Below are positions 52,899-61,752 of a DNA stretch of 64,000 nt, piece after piece. Positions within the stretch are counted from its first letter, which is position 1, and the number at the start of each line of letters is the position of its first letter. This DNA is from JAKFFN01 sp036675025. Its GTDB lineage: Bacteria; Sumerlaeota; Sumerlaeia; Sumerlaeales; Sumerlaeaceae. The notes beneath the pieces were generated by a model. The model was not told the DNA's origin, made no database searches, and worked only from the letters and a program-made list of their open reading frames with translations. The stretch lies in contig JAKFFN010000113.1 in assembly GCA_036675025.1 (NCBI GenBank), positions 1 through 64,000 of the forward strand. Direction: 5' to 3'. The position numbers were made by a program, and so were the translations under genes.

Positions 52899-54281
52899 AT
52901 GGCAGAAGTTTATCCATTTATTGGAACTCGATACAACTCGCAGCTGATCGGAAGCCTGAGTAAGGTCATCAGTCCGCCGCATGATGCGATAACACCTGAG
53001 TTGCAGAACACGTTGTATGATCGGCACGAGCACAATATTGTCCGAATAGCATGCGTGCGGGAAGGCGAGGGTGAAGACGAGGAAGAGGGCTTTTCCAGCC
53101 GGTTTAACCGTGCCGCCAACACGCTGGGCTCCTGGCGCAGCGACGGCGTATTTATCGAAGATGAACGTCCGTCTTTCTACTTGTATGAACAGGTGTTTAA
53201 ATCTGCCGACGGCCAGGAGCAGCGCCGTTCTGGTTTTTTTGCCAAGGTAAAACTGGAAGAGACCGTTGTCAGTACTGATCCTGATGCCGTCGGACAACTC
53301 TCTGGTGCCCGGGCTGACATGCTCAGCTTTATCCGGTCCACAAAAGCCAACGTCAGCCCTATAACATCCTTGTTTGATGACCCGGGGCAGGAAGTTACCC
53401 AACTCCTCCAGGCACGCATGAAAGAAAAGCCCTGGGAGGAAATGAAAGACGAAGACGGCGTTGTTCATCGCCTGTGGGTGGTACAGAAGAAAGATTTGCT
53501 TCTTAACGTCATCGAGGCCATGAAATCTCGCAACATCTTTGTAGCTGAAGGCCAGAAGCGCTACGTGACTGCCCAGGCGTATCGCGATGAGATGCGCGCT
53601 GAGGCTGGCAAGGGCGATGGCAAGCAGCCGTATGATTTCATTATGATGCTGCTGCTCCCGGCGCACCAGGAAAGCCTCATGGTTGAGCCGGTACATCGCG
53701 CCCTTACCAAGAGCATCATGGCAGACGTCGATCTGAAAGACGCACTGGAAGAGCTCGGCGATAACTTTACCATCGAGCGAGATAAAGTCAACCTGGCCGA
53801 CAGCGAGGCGGAAGCTGCCCGAGTAGTGGAGAGGTTGCGTGAACTTGGGAACGACGGCACTACCATCGCACTGGTTCATGCATCGGGCGGCGTGTTTTAC
53901 CTGAAACTCAACAGCGACGTAGAAATGGCCGACCTGTACGACGATTCCCAGGTCCCCGATTGCATGGGGGCTGTGGACGTCTGCATTCTTCACAACTATA
54001 TCATCAACCATGTGCTCATCGGGAACCCGGAATATGAACTGGATGATGATGAGTGCCTGTATGTGGAATCGGCAGAACAGCTTTTAAATCTGCTCAAACA
54101 GAAGAAGGCCGTCTGCGGCTTTCTACTGAATCCCATGCCGGTTTCGCGCATGATGACGATTGCAGGCTCGTCGGTGCTTGTGCCCATGGACGAGGGGGCT
54201 ATGCGTCCGCGTCCTGCTACAGGCCTGGTCCTTCGAAACATGCAGACCGACAATCCCAAACCCGCTCGCGCGAAGAAATAA
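52899..54281 (+). CDS. DUF1015 family protein
   Basis: 460 residues, the family's usual size. The N-terminus VYPFIGTRYNSQLIGSLSKVISPPHDAI is the DUF1015 hallmark, followed by RDEHNIVRIA-like HEHNIVRIA, FYLYEQVF and GFFAKVKLEE. The middle has DFIMMLLLPAHQESLMVEPVHR, shortened here to LPAHQESLMVEP, and the C-terminus VCGFLLNPMPVSRMMTIAGS followed by VLVPMDEG. Function not established experimentally to my knowledge; a ParB/sulfiredoxin-like nucleotide-binding fold is suspected for related families. Cytoplasmic. It stands 84 bp after the glycosyltransferase-like gene and 81 bp before the deiminase gene. Confidence 0.9.
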   Translation: MAEVYPFIGTRYNSQLIGSLSKVISPPHDAITPELQNTLYDRHEHNIVRIACVREGEGEDEEEGFSSRFNRAANTLGSWRSDGVFIEDERPSFYLYEQVFKSADGQEQRRSGFFAKVKLEETVVSTDPDAVGQLSGARADMLSFIRSTKANVSPITSLFDDPGQEVTQLLQARMKEKPWEEMKDEDGVVHRLWVVQKKDLLLNVIEAMKSRNIFVAEGQKRYVTAQAYRDEMRAEAGKGDGKQPYDFIMMLLLPAHQESLMVEPVHRALTKSIMADVDLKDALEELGDNFTIERDKVNLADSEAEAARVVERLRELGNDGTTIALVHASGGVFYLKLNSDVEMADLYDDSQVPDCMGAVDVCILHNYIINHVLIGNPEYELDDDECLYVESAEQLLNLLKQKKAVCGFLLNPMPVSRMMTIAGSSVLVPMDEGAMRPRPATGLVLRNMQTDNPKPARAKK

Positions 54282-54362
54282 TACGTGCGCCTGGCCCGTG
54301 CTTAGATGCTCAGCCAGCTCGCTTCATTGATTACCATCTCAACCCTCAGGTAGTACCGATCC

Positions 54363-55454
54363 ATGGCTCGTACGTCCAATAATCTTCTCACGCCCAACCC
54401 GGGCAGCCCGGCCGCTGCCGGCTATATCATGCCGGCAGAATGGGAGACACACGCCGCTACCTGGCTGGCCTGGCCCCATAACATTGAGGACTGGCCGGGG
54501 AAGTTTTCCGTCATCCAATGGGTTTACACAGATATCATCAGGCACCTGGCGAAAGATGAGATCGTGAACCTGCTGGTAAACGATGCCGCCATGGAAACCA
54601 AAGCGCGGCGTGTTCTGGTTAAGCATCACGTGAACCTCGACGCTGTGAAGTTTCACCACGTAAAGACCGATCGCATCTGGACCCGTGACAGCGGCCCGAT
54701 TTTCATCCAGAACTCCGACGGCAAAACCGCCATCACCAACTGGCACTTTAATGCCTGGGCCAAATATGACAACTGGACCAATGACGACCTGGTGCCGGAT
54801 GCGGCGGCTGGCGTGCTTCGCTTGAAGCAGTACAAGCCGACTGCCGGCAAGCCGAAGCGCCGGGTTGTTCTCGAGGGCGGCAGCATCGACGTGAACGGTG
54901 CCGGCCTTATCCTTACTACCGAAGAGTGCCTGCTGAGTGAAGTGCAGCAGCGCAATCCCGGGCTCAGCCGCGAAGAGGTCGAGCAGGTCATGTGCGACAA
55001 CCTCGGCGTCCGCAAAGTTCTCTGGCTGAAAAATGGCATCGCCGGCGACGACACCCACGGCCACGTTGACGATCTTGCGCGCTTTACGGATAAGAACACG
55101 ATTGTCATCGCCTCGGAGCAGGACAAGTCCGACGCGAACTACGAGAATCTCCGAGAGAACGTGGAACTTCTGCGCAGCATGAAGAACCTGCAGGGTCGGC
55201 CGTTCCGGGTTGTGGAACTTCCTATGCCGGCGCCCGTGGTATTCGAAGGTCAGCGTCTGCCGGCCAGTTATGCGAACTTCTACATCGCCAATAAGAAGGT
55301 TCTGGTGCCGACGTTTAATGATCCAAACGACCGCATTGCCCTGAACATCCTGGCCGACCTGTTCCCGAAGCGGCAGATCATTGGCATTCATAGCCTGGAC
55401 CTTGTCTGGGGTCTCGGCACGCTGCATTGCATGACGCAACAGCAACCTGCGTGA
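54363..55454 (+). CDS. aguA: Agmatine deiminase-type (porphyromonas PAD family) enzyme
   Basis: 363 residues, close to AguA length. Guanidino-group-modifying enzyme family: WARPH-like WLAWPHNIEDW, the substrate loop RIWTRDSGPIF, GGSIDVNGAG, the catalytic DTHGHVDDLARF (Asp/His) and near the C-terminus GLGTLHCMTQQQP with the nucleophilic Cys about C356. It converts agmatine to N-carbamoylputrescine in polyamine synthesis. An N-carbamoylputrescine amidase (aguB) is not adjacent. Peptidyl-arginine deiminase activity is unlikely because no signal peptide is present. The start ATG 54363 fits the family N-terminus. Confidence 0.88.
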   Translation: MARTSNNLLTPNPGSPAAAGYIMPAEWETHAATWLAWPHNIEDWPGKFSVIQWVYTDIIRHLAKDEIVNLLVNDAAMETKARRVLVKHHVNLDAVKFHHVKTDRIWTRDSGPIFIQNSDGKTAITNWHFNAWAKYDNWTNDDLVPDAAAGVLRLKQYKPTAGKPKRRVVLEGGSIDVNGAGLILTTEECLLSEVQQRNPGLSREEVEQVMCDNLGVRKVLWLKNGIAGDDTHGHVDDLARFTDKNTIVIASEQDKSDANYENLRENVELLRSMKNLQGRPFRVVELPMPAPVVFEGQRLPASYANFYIANKKVLVPTFNDPNDRIALNILADLFPKRQIIGIHSLDLVWGLGTLHCMTQQQPA

Positions 55455-55839
55455 TTTTCGCTGGCGTGGGTAAGAAGGGCCGCGAAAGTTTTCCACAGGC
55501 AAAAAAAAAGTAATTCTAATTGCTTCAAATGCAGTGGATGCAGCGTTTTTACCTGATCTATTAAGTACATAATTATCTCGTTCTGTGCAGGTTTGGGCCG
55601 GGTAAACAGCCTTTGAATCGCTGCCGAAGTGGCCGTCGCGGAAGTGGGAGAGTTCCTGGTTCTTTTAGTTTTCATAGTGCTGGTATTTAACCGGAAGAAA
55701 TCCGGTGCGCCATTCCCACACGGACCCTTAGAGACCCTTACGGGATCAGAATCATTAATCGGGGGAGTGATGCCAAACCTTGTTGATCCTGTCGGGATCA
55801 TATCAGAGGAAGTAGCTTGGCGATAGCTGGAGGTGTTGG
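55455..55839. other. 385-bp gap between the deiminase gene and the next secreted protein
   Basis: No convincing gene. A run of nine A near 55500, a GATCC/GGATC small hairpin near 55785-55799, and GGAGG at 55830-55834 as ribosome-binding site of the next gene are visible. Frames at 55629-55826 (+) and 55388-55801 (-) have no family features and atypical composition. Confidence 0.6.
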
Positions 55840-57231
55840 ATGCTCAATGGATTAAAGTCGTTAGGGTGGTGGCAGGTTTGGGTATTGCTGTTTTGTGTTG
55901 TCGGGCAGGCCGCGGAGCAATCAGACGCGAGTACGTCATCGCCGCTCTACTTTAGACAGTATGCGGTGCGGGAGTCTCGTCTGTTGGAGCTGGCAGGGGA
56001 CGGCAAATACCGCCTGCTGGAGCGGGAGCATGATCGCGTAGATGAGGTCGATCGCGGGGCATGGGACGAGGTGAGTGCGGGGCAGTTGCGGTTGGTATCG
56101 TGGCGGTTTTCCAAGACTATAGATTCACCGCCTTTAAAGCTTGGTTGGGTGACAACAGAGACTTTATCGGAACTGGATCGACTGGACTCAGCCCTGGACC
56201 ATATCCTGTCGCATGATCAAAGCACCACTATCCCGGGGGGATATGTCGATAACACCTTGCGCTATGCGCTTAACGATACAAAGGTGCGGCCGGATATTGA
56301 TTACGAACGGATAAGAATTAAAGACCCCCAACCTATAAGCCGGTTGGAAGTTGAGAGTTTTAAGACCGCGGTGGGCGCGGCGATGACATCACCCATTGCA
56401 GTGACGGTTGTGGCGAAGCAAAGGGAGCAGAAGGAAGTTCCGTATTTGGAGATTCCTGCCGTGACCGACTATCCGTGGGTAGGTCTGCAGAGGGCTTCTG
56501 TTAATGATGCTGCCGCGCTGGAGGCAATTACGACGGCGCCAGCGGTGGAGCGCATTCGCGGATTGTTTGTGCAGATTACGGAGGAAGAATTCCGGCGAGA
56601 GGCGACATCGCACCAGGAGTATCTGTTTGTGCCGCAGTTTGGTGCAGATGTTAGCAGTGCACCGGCGCCAGTCAAAACTTCGGATCCTGCGGTGGACCCG
56701 GTAGGCGCCATCCAGGCGTTCGTGCCGAGCCTTGTGGAGCTATCCACTAGCACGACGGAAGAAGTTGCAGGCTATTATGCGAATCCCGGCCCTACCATGA
56801 AAGGCGGATTGTCGGGGAGCAGGCTGTACCTGTTTCCGGATAGTTCCTATTTCTTCATTGAGTGGGCAGATATTATGCCCGGGCTGATAACGAGCCGGGG
56901 CATATGGGACGTGGTGGGGGATTATGTGCTGCTAACGGATGATGGCACCGTGCAGGGCAAGGGGCGTCGGATGGATGATTTTGCATACCTGCCGGTGACG
57001 TATAAGGAGAAGGGGACAACGGTGACGGGATTGTTGGGATTTCCGGAGTCGTATGAGTGGCTGATGGATGATGATGTTTTTGACAGCCGGCGTCTGTTGT
57101 TCAGGACTATGGAGAGGTCGCGGGATATTCCGGTGGCGGAGGCAGCGGAGCTAAAGGCTGAACTGATGCGGAAACATTGGCGTCCGGATTACGCGGCGGG
57201 CAAGCCGGGGGCGCAGCCGCCGAAACGGTAG
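55840..57231 (+). CDS. Secreted protein of unknown function
   Basis: 463 residues. A signal peptide (GWWQVWVLLFCVVGQAAEQ) is followed by a soluble region with no recognised domain. Notable parts are TTEEVAGYYANPGPTMKG, SRLYLFPDSSYFFIEWADI and SRGIWDVVGDYVLLTDDG, a beta-rich block that resembles lipocalin-like or META-type strands, and a region around residue 190 (VVAKQREQKEVPYLEIP). The coding strand is G-rich compared with its neighbours, and a GC-rich repeat patch follows, so different origin is possible. GGAGG lies 5 nt before ATG 55840. An intrinsic terminator follows at 57435. Confidence 0.75.
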   Translation: MLNGLKSLGWWQVWVLLFCVVGQAAEQSDASTSSPLYFRQYAVRESRLLELAGDGKYRLLEREHDRVDEVDRGAWDEVSAGQLRLVSWRFSKTIDSPPLKLGWVTTETLSELDRLDSALDHILSHDQSTTIPGGYVDNTLRYALNDTKVRPDIDYERIRIKDPQPISRLEVESFKTAVGAAMTSPIAVTVVAKQREQKEVPYLEIPAVTDYPWVGLQRASVNDAAALEAITTAPAVERIRGLFVQITEEEFRREATSHQEYLFVPQFGADVSSAPAPVKTSDPAVDPVGAIQAFVPSLVELSTSTTEEVAGYYANPGPTMKGGLSGSRLYLFPDSSYFFIEWADIMPGLITSRGIWDVVGDYVLLTDDGTVQGKGRRMDDFAYLPVTYKEKGTTVTGLLGFPESYEWLMDDDVFDSRRLLFRTMERSRDIPVAEAAELKAELMRKHWRPDYAAGKPGAQPPKR

Positions 57232-57434
57232 GAAGGCTAAATGATTAGCAACTTCTGGGAATGCGCCCGGTTGCTGGCGCTGTTGGAAGGTTTGTGAGGA
57301 GCGTGTGGGAACAATAAACGTCGAGGCTGACTTCGTACGTGAAAACTGGGGTAAATATTATGTTATGTTTGCTTCTGGCTTTGCACGCGGAAATTTTGGG
57401 TCGGTATGCGCTTTCCTACAGCGCCAGCAAGCGG

Positions 57435-57461
57435 GCGCACTCCTAGAGGGTGCGCTTTTTC
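57435..57461 (+). terminator. Intrinsic terminator downstream of the secreted unknown gene
   Basis: GCGCACTC (57435-57442) pairs with GGGTGCGC (57448-57455), 8 bp with one G-U, 5-nt loop, followed by five T residues and C. Confidence 0.75.
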
Positions 57462-57469
57462 GTGTGATG

Positions 57470-57590
57470 GCGCTGCGCGGGTTTGGGGTGGCGGGTTTTT
57501 CCGGTGCTGCGCACCGGCGGGCGGGACGCCCGCGCTCCCAGGAACAGCGCTCCCAGAATCTGGCGCTTCGCGGGTTGGCGCTCCAGTAAG
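57470..57590. repeat. GC-rich repeat patch with hairpins
   Basis: Contains a perfect CCGGTGC/GCACCGG hairpin (57501-57517), then GCGGG-ACG-CCCGC (57521-57533), and the short direct repeat GCGCTCCCAG at about 57533 and 57549 with a variant GGCGCTCCAG near 57580. Arrangement is like dispersed extragenic palindromic repeats. Only one copy set is visible in this window. Confidence 0.55.
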
Positions 57591-57601
57591 CTTGTCAGGT
57601 G

Positions 57602-60600
57602 TTACTCGTAGCGCTCATTTTCTATTAGCCTGAACTGTACGCGGTTTACTCCGGGGGTGCGGTGGAGGTTTTTGATGAGGTTGTCGGTCAGGCGGACTTT
57701 GATTTTGTCTGACAGGTTTACGCGAAGTTCGCTTTCGCGTTCTACTGTTGGTATTACCAGGTTCACGGGCTTGGTTCCCGGTTCGCTTTTCAGCAGCGTG
57801 TGGAGTTTTTCCATCAGGCCGTTACGGGCGGCGTCGTAGTCGAGGCGCAGCTCCAGGCGTTCTGTCTGCTTTTCGCGGAGTTCTTCCACCGGCATCACGT
57901 CGTTCGCCAGCATCTTCTTTACGCCTTCGCGGTCCTGGATCTTGCCGCGGAGCATCAACACCTGGTCTAGCGCGATATACTGCCGTGTTTTTTCGAACGT
58001 GCGCGAGAAGAAGACAACCTCGATGGTCGCGTTGACGTCGCTCACTTCCACAAACGCCATGTTGCCGCCGTTGCGGTCGACCTTGTTAATGATCTTCGTC
58101 ACCATTCCCACGATCGTCGCGAACTGCCCGTCTTCCGCCAGGCTGATCTTGCTGATGGGGAAATCGGCGAAATTCTGAATGTCTGCCTCGTAGGCGTCCA
58201 GCGGGTGACCGCTCACGAAGAAGCCGATCAGTTCCTTCTCATACTGGAGCCGCAGCTTGTCATCGATTTCCGGGATGTCGCGAAGCTGAACTGATCCCGT
58301 CTCATCTGCGCCGATTTCGCCTTCGCCGTCAGAGAATGCATCAAAGAGGCTTGCCTGGCCGCGCGCTTTTTCCTGCGCCTTCACCTGCGCCAGGCTGATG
58401 CATTGTTCCGCAACTTCAAGCAACTGGCTGCGCCGGTGCCCCAGTGAGTCAAACGCTCCCACCTTGATCAGGCAGTCCAGCGTGTTCAGTCGAAGGAAAG
58501 CCGGGTCCAGGCGCTGGCAGAAGTCTTCGAAAGACGTATACTTGCCGTTCTTATCGCGCTCGGCCACCAGGCTTTCCACCACGGCCTCGCCAACGTTCTT
58601 GATCCCGGCTAATCCAAACCGCACTGACTTCTCACGCGGTGTAAAGTTCTTATCGCTGCCGTTCACATCCGGCCCCAGCACCTTAATGTCCAGTTCGCGC
58701 GCTTCTGCGAAATAGGTCACCATGTCTTCCACTTTGCCGCCGATGGCATTGGTCATCAGGGCGGCCATGTACTCGACAGGGTAGTGGGTTTTCAGGTAGG
58801 CTGTACGGAAGGAAATGATGGCGTAGGCAGCCGAGTGCGACTTGTTGAAACCGTATCCGGCGAAGTAGTCGATCTGCTGGAAAATGTGATCCGAAATTTT
58901 TGGATCGACGTTGTGATGCTCTTTCGCGCCCTCAACGAACTGGACGCGGATTTTCGCCATCTCCTCGGCCTTCTTTTTACCCATGGCGCGGCGCATCAGG
59001 TCGGCGCCGCCGAGGGTAAAGCCGGCCAGTACCTGGGCGATTTTCATCACCTGTTCCTGGTAAAGGATGATTCCGTAGGTCTCCCTGAGGATATCTTCAA
59101 GCAGTGGGTGATCGTACTTCACTTCCTTGCGGCCGTGTTTGCGGTCAACGAAGTCTTCCACCATGCCGCTGCCGAGCGGACCCGGGCGATACAGCGCCAG
59201 CAAAGCCGTGATGTCTTCAAAACAGTTAGGGCGCAGGCTGCGCACCAGCGATGTCATGCCGCTCGATTCCAGCTGGAACACACCAAACGTGCGGCCTTCC
59301 GTCAGCAGGCGAAGCGTCGCGGGATCATCCAGCGGAATTTCGGCCCAGTCCACTTCCACGCCGTGGTTCTTGCGGATGCTCTTCAGACAGTTCTCGATAA
59401 CGGTGAGGTTCTTCAGGCCGAGGAAGTCCATCTTCAGCATGCCGATCTCTTCCACCGTCGTCATGGTGTACTGCGTGGCCATATCGGGGCTGTCGGCCGG
59501 CTTATACACCGGCACAAGATCGCTGATATCCTGGTCGCTGATAACCACGCCGGCCGCATGGGTGCTGGCGTGGCGGGCCATGCCTTCCATGCTCTTGGCG
59601 TAGTCCATCACCTTGCGGAGGGTTGCGTCTTCTTCGTATATCTTCTTCAGCTCGGGAATTGTCTCCAGCGCGGTCTCAAAGGTCGTCTTGCCCTTCTCGG
59701 CCTTCAGCAGCGTGGGGATCAGCTTTGCTACGCGGTCGACTTCCTGCAGCGGCACATTCATGGCGCGGCCCACGTCGCGAATCGCATTCTTCGGCTTCAG
59801 GGTTCCGAAGGTGATGATCTGCGCCACGTTCTTCTCGCCGTACTTGCGTTTCACGTACTCGATCACGCGGCCGCGGTTTTCGTAGCAGAAGTCGATATCA
59901 ATATCAGGCATGCTGATACGCTCGGGGTTCAGGAATCGCTCGAAGATCAGCCCGTGCTCGATGGGATCGATATCAGTAATTTCCAAACAGTAAGCCACCA
60001 GGCTGCCAGCCGCGCTGCCGCGACCCGGACCTACAGGAATGCCGTTTACCCTGGCGTAATGGATGAAATCCCACACGATAAGAAAGTACGAGCTGAAACC
60101 CATGCTCTGGATGCAGGCCAGCTCCATGTCCATGCGTTCCTTCTGAGAAGGAGTGGGCTCTTTGTACCGCTTCACCAGGCCTTCATAGGTCACCTGGCGC
60201 AGATACTCATCAATGGAAAGGCCGTCGGGCGGCTGGAACACCGGGAGCAGCTTCTGGTTAAATTTGATATCGCAATTGCAGCGCTCCGCCACGGCCAGCG
60301 TCTCGCGGCAAGCCTCCGGCATCTCTGCAAACACCTGGTACATCTCTTCCGCCGTCTTTACATAGAAGGCATCGCTGCTGAACTTGAAGCGCTTTTCATC
60401 CTGAAGCGTCTTGCCCGTCTGGATGCACAGGAGCACATCATGAAAGGCGGCATCTTCTTTCATGGTGTAGTGGCAGTCGTTGGTGGCCAACAGGGGAATC
60501 TGGTAATGCTTGGCAAACTCGCGCATGTACCGGATCACGGTCTTTTGCTCCGGCAGGTCGTGATCCTGGATTTCAAAGTAGTAACGGTCGGGACCGAAGA

Positions 60601-61102
60601 TCTGAAGATAGTCGTCGATGAGTTTCTTTGCTTTGTCTTCGCGGCCCTCTACCAGCGCTTCGGGGATTTCGCCTTTGAGGCAGCTGGAGGTAGCGATGAC
60701 GCCCTTGCTGTACTTTGCCAGCATCTCGTGGTCGATACGCGGCTTGTAGTAATAGCCTTCGGTGTAGCCGATGCTGCTGAGCTTGGCGATGTTGAGGTAG
60801 CCTTCGTAACTATCGGCCAGGAGCAGCAGGTGGTTGGCTGATTTGCGCTCGGCCACGTCGCCGCGTTTCTGGCGACCTTCGGGCGCCATGTAAACCTCGC
60901 ACCCGATGATGGGTTTGATGCCGTCTTTCTTGCACTGCTTGTAAAAGTTCACCGCGCCAAACATGTTGCCATGGTCGGTAAGCGCGACGGCGTTCATGCC
61001 GAGCTGGTGCAGGCGTTTTGTCAGCTGGTCAAAGCGACAGGCACCATCCAGCAGACTGAACTCAGAGTGCAAATGTAAATGGACAAACTCAGGCTTACTC
61101 AC
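57602..61102 (-). CDS. dnaE: DNA polymerase III alpha subunit
   Basis: 1166 residues, DnaE1-type replicative polymerase. An N-terminal PHP domain (FVHLHLHSEFSLLDGACRFD, ALTDHGNMFG) keeps most metal-binding His. The polymerase core has GPGRGSAAGSLVAYCLEITD and MPDIDIDFCYENRG (catalytic Asp pair), then QIITFGTLKPKNAIRDVGRA. The fingers have GIILYQEQVMKIAQ and FAGYGFNKSHSAAYAIISF. Helix-hairpin-helix and OB domains follow (ATIVGMVTKIINKVDRNGG). The last residues RFRL-like FRLIENERYE close the protein. No intein or split site. Gene is convergent with the upstream-lying secreted unknown and 160 bp away from the GxxExxY unit beyond its start. Confidence 0.97.
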   Translation of the reverse strand: MSKPEFVHLHLHSEFSLLDGACRFDQLTKRLHQLGMNAVALTDHGNMFGAVNFYKQCKKDGIKPIIGCEVYMAPEGRQKRGDVAERKSANHLLLLADSYEGYLNIAKLSSIGYTEGYYYKPRIDHEMLAKYSKGVIATSSCLKGEIPEALVEGREDKAKKLIDDYLQIFGPDRYYFEIQDHDLPEQKTVIRYMREFAKHYQIPLLATNDCHYTMKEDAAFHDVLLCIQTGKTLQDEKRFKFSSDAFYVKTAEEMYQVFAEMPEACRETLAVAERCNCDIKFNQKLLPVFQPPDGLSIDEYLRQVTYEGLVKRYKEPTPSQKERMDMELACIQSMGFSSYFLIVWDFIHYARVNGIPVGPGRGSAAGSLVAYCLEITDIDPIEHGLIFERFLNPERISMPDIDIDFCYENRGRVIEYVKRKYGEKNVAQIITFGTLKPKNAIRDVGRAMNVPLQEVDRVAKLIPTLLKAEKGKTTFETALETIPELKKIYEEDATLRKVMDYAKSMEGMARHASTHAAGVVISDQDISDLVPVYKPADSPDMATQYTMTTVEEIGMLKMDFLGLKNLTVIENCLKSIRKNHGVEVDWAEIPLDDPATLRLLTEGRTFGVFQLESSGMTSLVRSLRPNCFEDITALLALYRPGPLGSGMVEDFVDRKHGRKEVKYDHPLLEDILRETYGIILYQEQVMKIAQVLAGFTLGGADLMRRAMGKKKAEEMAKIRVQFVEGAKEHHNVDPKISDHIFQQIDYFAGYGFNKSHSAAYAIISFRTAYLKTHYPVEYMAALMTNAIGGKVEDMVTYFAEARELDIKVLGPDVNGSDKNFTPREKSVRFGLAGIKNVGEAVVESLVAERDKNGKYTSFEDFCQRLDPAFLRLNTLDCLIKVGAFDSLGHRRSQLLEVAEQCISLAQVKAQEKARGQASLFDAFSDGEGEIGADETGSVQLRDIPEIDDKLRLQYEKELIGFFVSGHPLDAYEADIQNFADFPISKISLAEDGQFATIVGMVTKIINKVDRNGGNMAFVEVSDVNATIEVVFFSRTFEKTRQYIALDQVLMLRGKIQDREGVKKMLANDVMPVEELREKQTERLELRLDYDAARNGLMEKLHTLLKSEPGTKPVNLVIPTVERESELRVNLSDKIKVRLTDNLIKNLHRTPGVNRVQFRLIENERYE

Positions 61103-61159
61103 GGGAACAACAGACCTCGATAAACTTCGAGAGGCAACTACAGAAGATAAGAAATAATT

Positions 61160-61191
61160 GCCGCAAAAAGGCGCAAAAGGCGCAAAAAAGG
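61160..61191 (+). repeat. Left inverted repeat of the GxxExxY unit
   Basis: Begins GCCGCAAAAAGGCGC and is built of three roughly 10-bp subunits of type GGCGCAAAAA, which puts A-tracts in helical phase. Matches the reverse complement of the right repeat at 28 of 32 positions, 28 of the first 30. Confidence 0.8.
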
Positions 61192-61262
61192 CATCGGAAA
61201 ATTCTGGATTCTTTACCTTGCCTGCTTATTCTTTGGGTGAAATTTCTCAGTGAGGAAGCATA

Positions 61263-61652
61263 TTGGAACCTGCTAAAGATCCTATTTTTCAGCTATGCGA
61301 TACAATAAGGGAAACTTCATTTGCGCTGCATTCGTACCTGCGGCACGGACAGATGGAAAAGGTTTATGAAAATGGATTAGTCCATCGATTACGGAAATTT
61401 GGCTATCATGTGGAGCAGCAGTTTCCCATTGCAGTACGAGACGAAGATGGTACGATTCTAGGTGATTTCTTTGCTGATGTCTTTGTCCAGTCTGAAATTG
61501 TTGTTGAACTAAAGGCGTGTAGAAACCTATGTGATGAGCACGTGGCTCAACTGCTTGGCTACCTAAGGGCATCGAACCTGGAACACGGCTTGTTGATCAA
61601 CTTCGGTGCACCAAAGCTTCAAATCAAGAAGCTTGCACTGTCTCATGCCTAG
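61263..61652 (+). CDS. GxxExxY family protein (PDDEXK_3 nuclease fold)
   Basis: 129 residues, TTG start at 61263 with AGGA about 8 nt before it. The name motif is GQMEKVYENGL (GxxExxY). The nuclease-fold core is LGDFFADVFVQSEIVVELKA, with Asp and E-x-K in the PD-(D/E)XK arrangement. HVAQLLGYLRASNLEHGLLI and NFGAPKLQIKK complete the family. No biochemical role is established; genomes often carry many scattered copies. It is enclosed by inverted repeats, with the stop touching the right one, and has no partner gene. A homing, mobile or housekeeping role is open. Confidence 0.9.
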   Translation: MEPAKDPIFQLCDTIRETSFALHSYLRHGQMEKVYENGLVHRLRKFGYHVEQQFPIAVRDEDGTILGDFFADVFVQSEIVVELKACRNLCDEHVAQLLGYLRASNLEHGLLINFGAPKLQIKKLALSHA

Positions 61653-61684
61653 TTTTTTTTGCGCCTTTTGTGCTTTTTTGCGGC
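61653..61684 (-). repeat. Right inverted repeat of the GxxExxY unit
   Basis: Starts with eight T directly after the TAG stop and ends TTTTTTGCGGC. Inverted with respect to 61160-61191 (28 of 32). The T-run on the + strand could also help end transcription of the GxxExxY gene, although no stem precedes it other than pairing with the distant left repeat. Confidence 0.8.
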
Positions 61685-61698
61685 TAAATTTTGTTGCC

Positions 61699-61726
61699 TT
61701 GCCAAACGACATGTTCAATATATGAT
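61699..61726 (+). promoter_or_regulatory. Predicted sigma70-type promoter
   Basis: TTGCCA (61699-61704), 16-nt spacer, TATGAT (61721-61726), followed by GGGGAG as ribosome-binding site before ATG 61753. Directly downstream of the right inverted repeat. Confidence 0.5.
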
Positions 61727-61752
61727 CTTAGCCTGTTTAAAGGGGAGTAGCT

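Larger units (their letters stand above)
57232..57601. other. 370-bp gap with terminator and GC-rich repeats
   Basis: Gene-free stretch between the secreted unknown and dnaE (convergent). It holds a clear intrinsic terminator (57435-57461) and, from about 57470, a patch of GC-rich hairpins and short direct repeats. Two rightward frames at 57305-57589 and 57406-57633 are by-products of this composition. Confidence 0.7.
61160..61684 (+). mobile_element. Candidate mobile unit: PD-(D/E)XK gene between inverted repeats
   Basis: A 525-bp block in which a single GxxExxY gene is framed by 32-bp inverted repeats (61160-61191 and 61653-61684) that match at 28 of 32 positions. The right repeat starts directly after the stop codon. 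The block lies in the gap between divergent dnaE and the 61753 gene. No clear target-site duplication was found (flanks AAATAATT and TAAATTTT). Mobility is inferred from this structure and from the dispersed distribution of this family; no transposase is present. Confidence 0.45.

Noticed and set aside
55388..55801. 137-codon minus-strand frame after the deiminase gene
   Set aside because: Overlaps the 3' end of the deiminase gene, low-complexity Ser/Thr/Pro composition, no motif.
58784..60841. 685-codon open frame on the + strand, antisense to dnaE
   Set aside because: Mirrors the dnaE codon pattern; its His/Val/Ala-rich product has no domain, start signal or family similarity.
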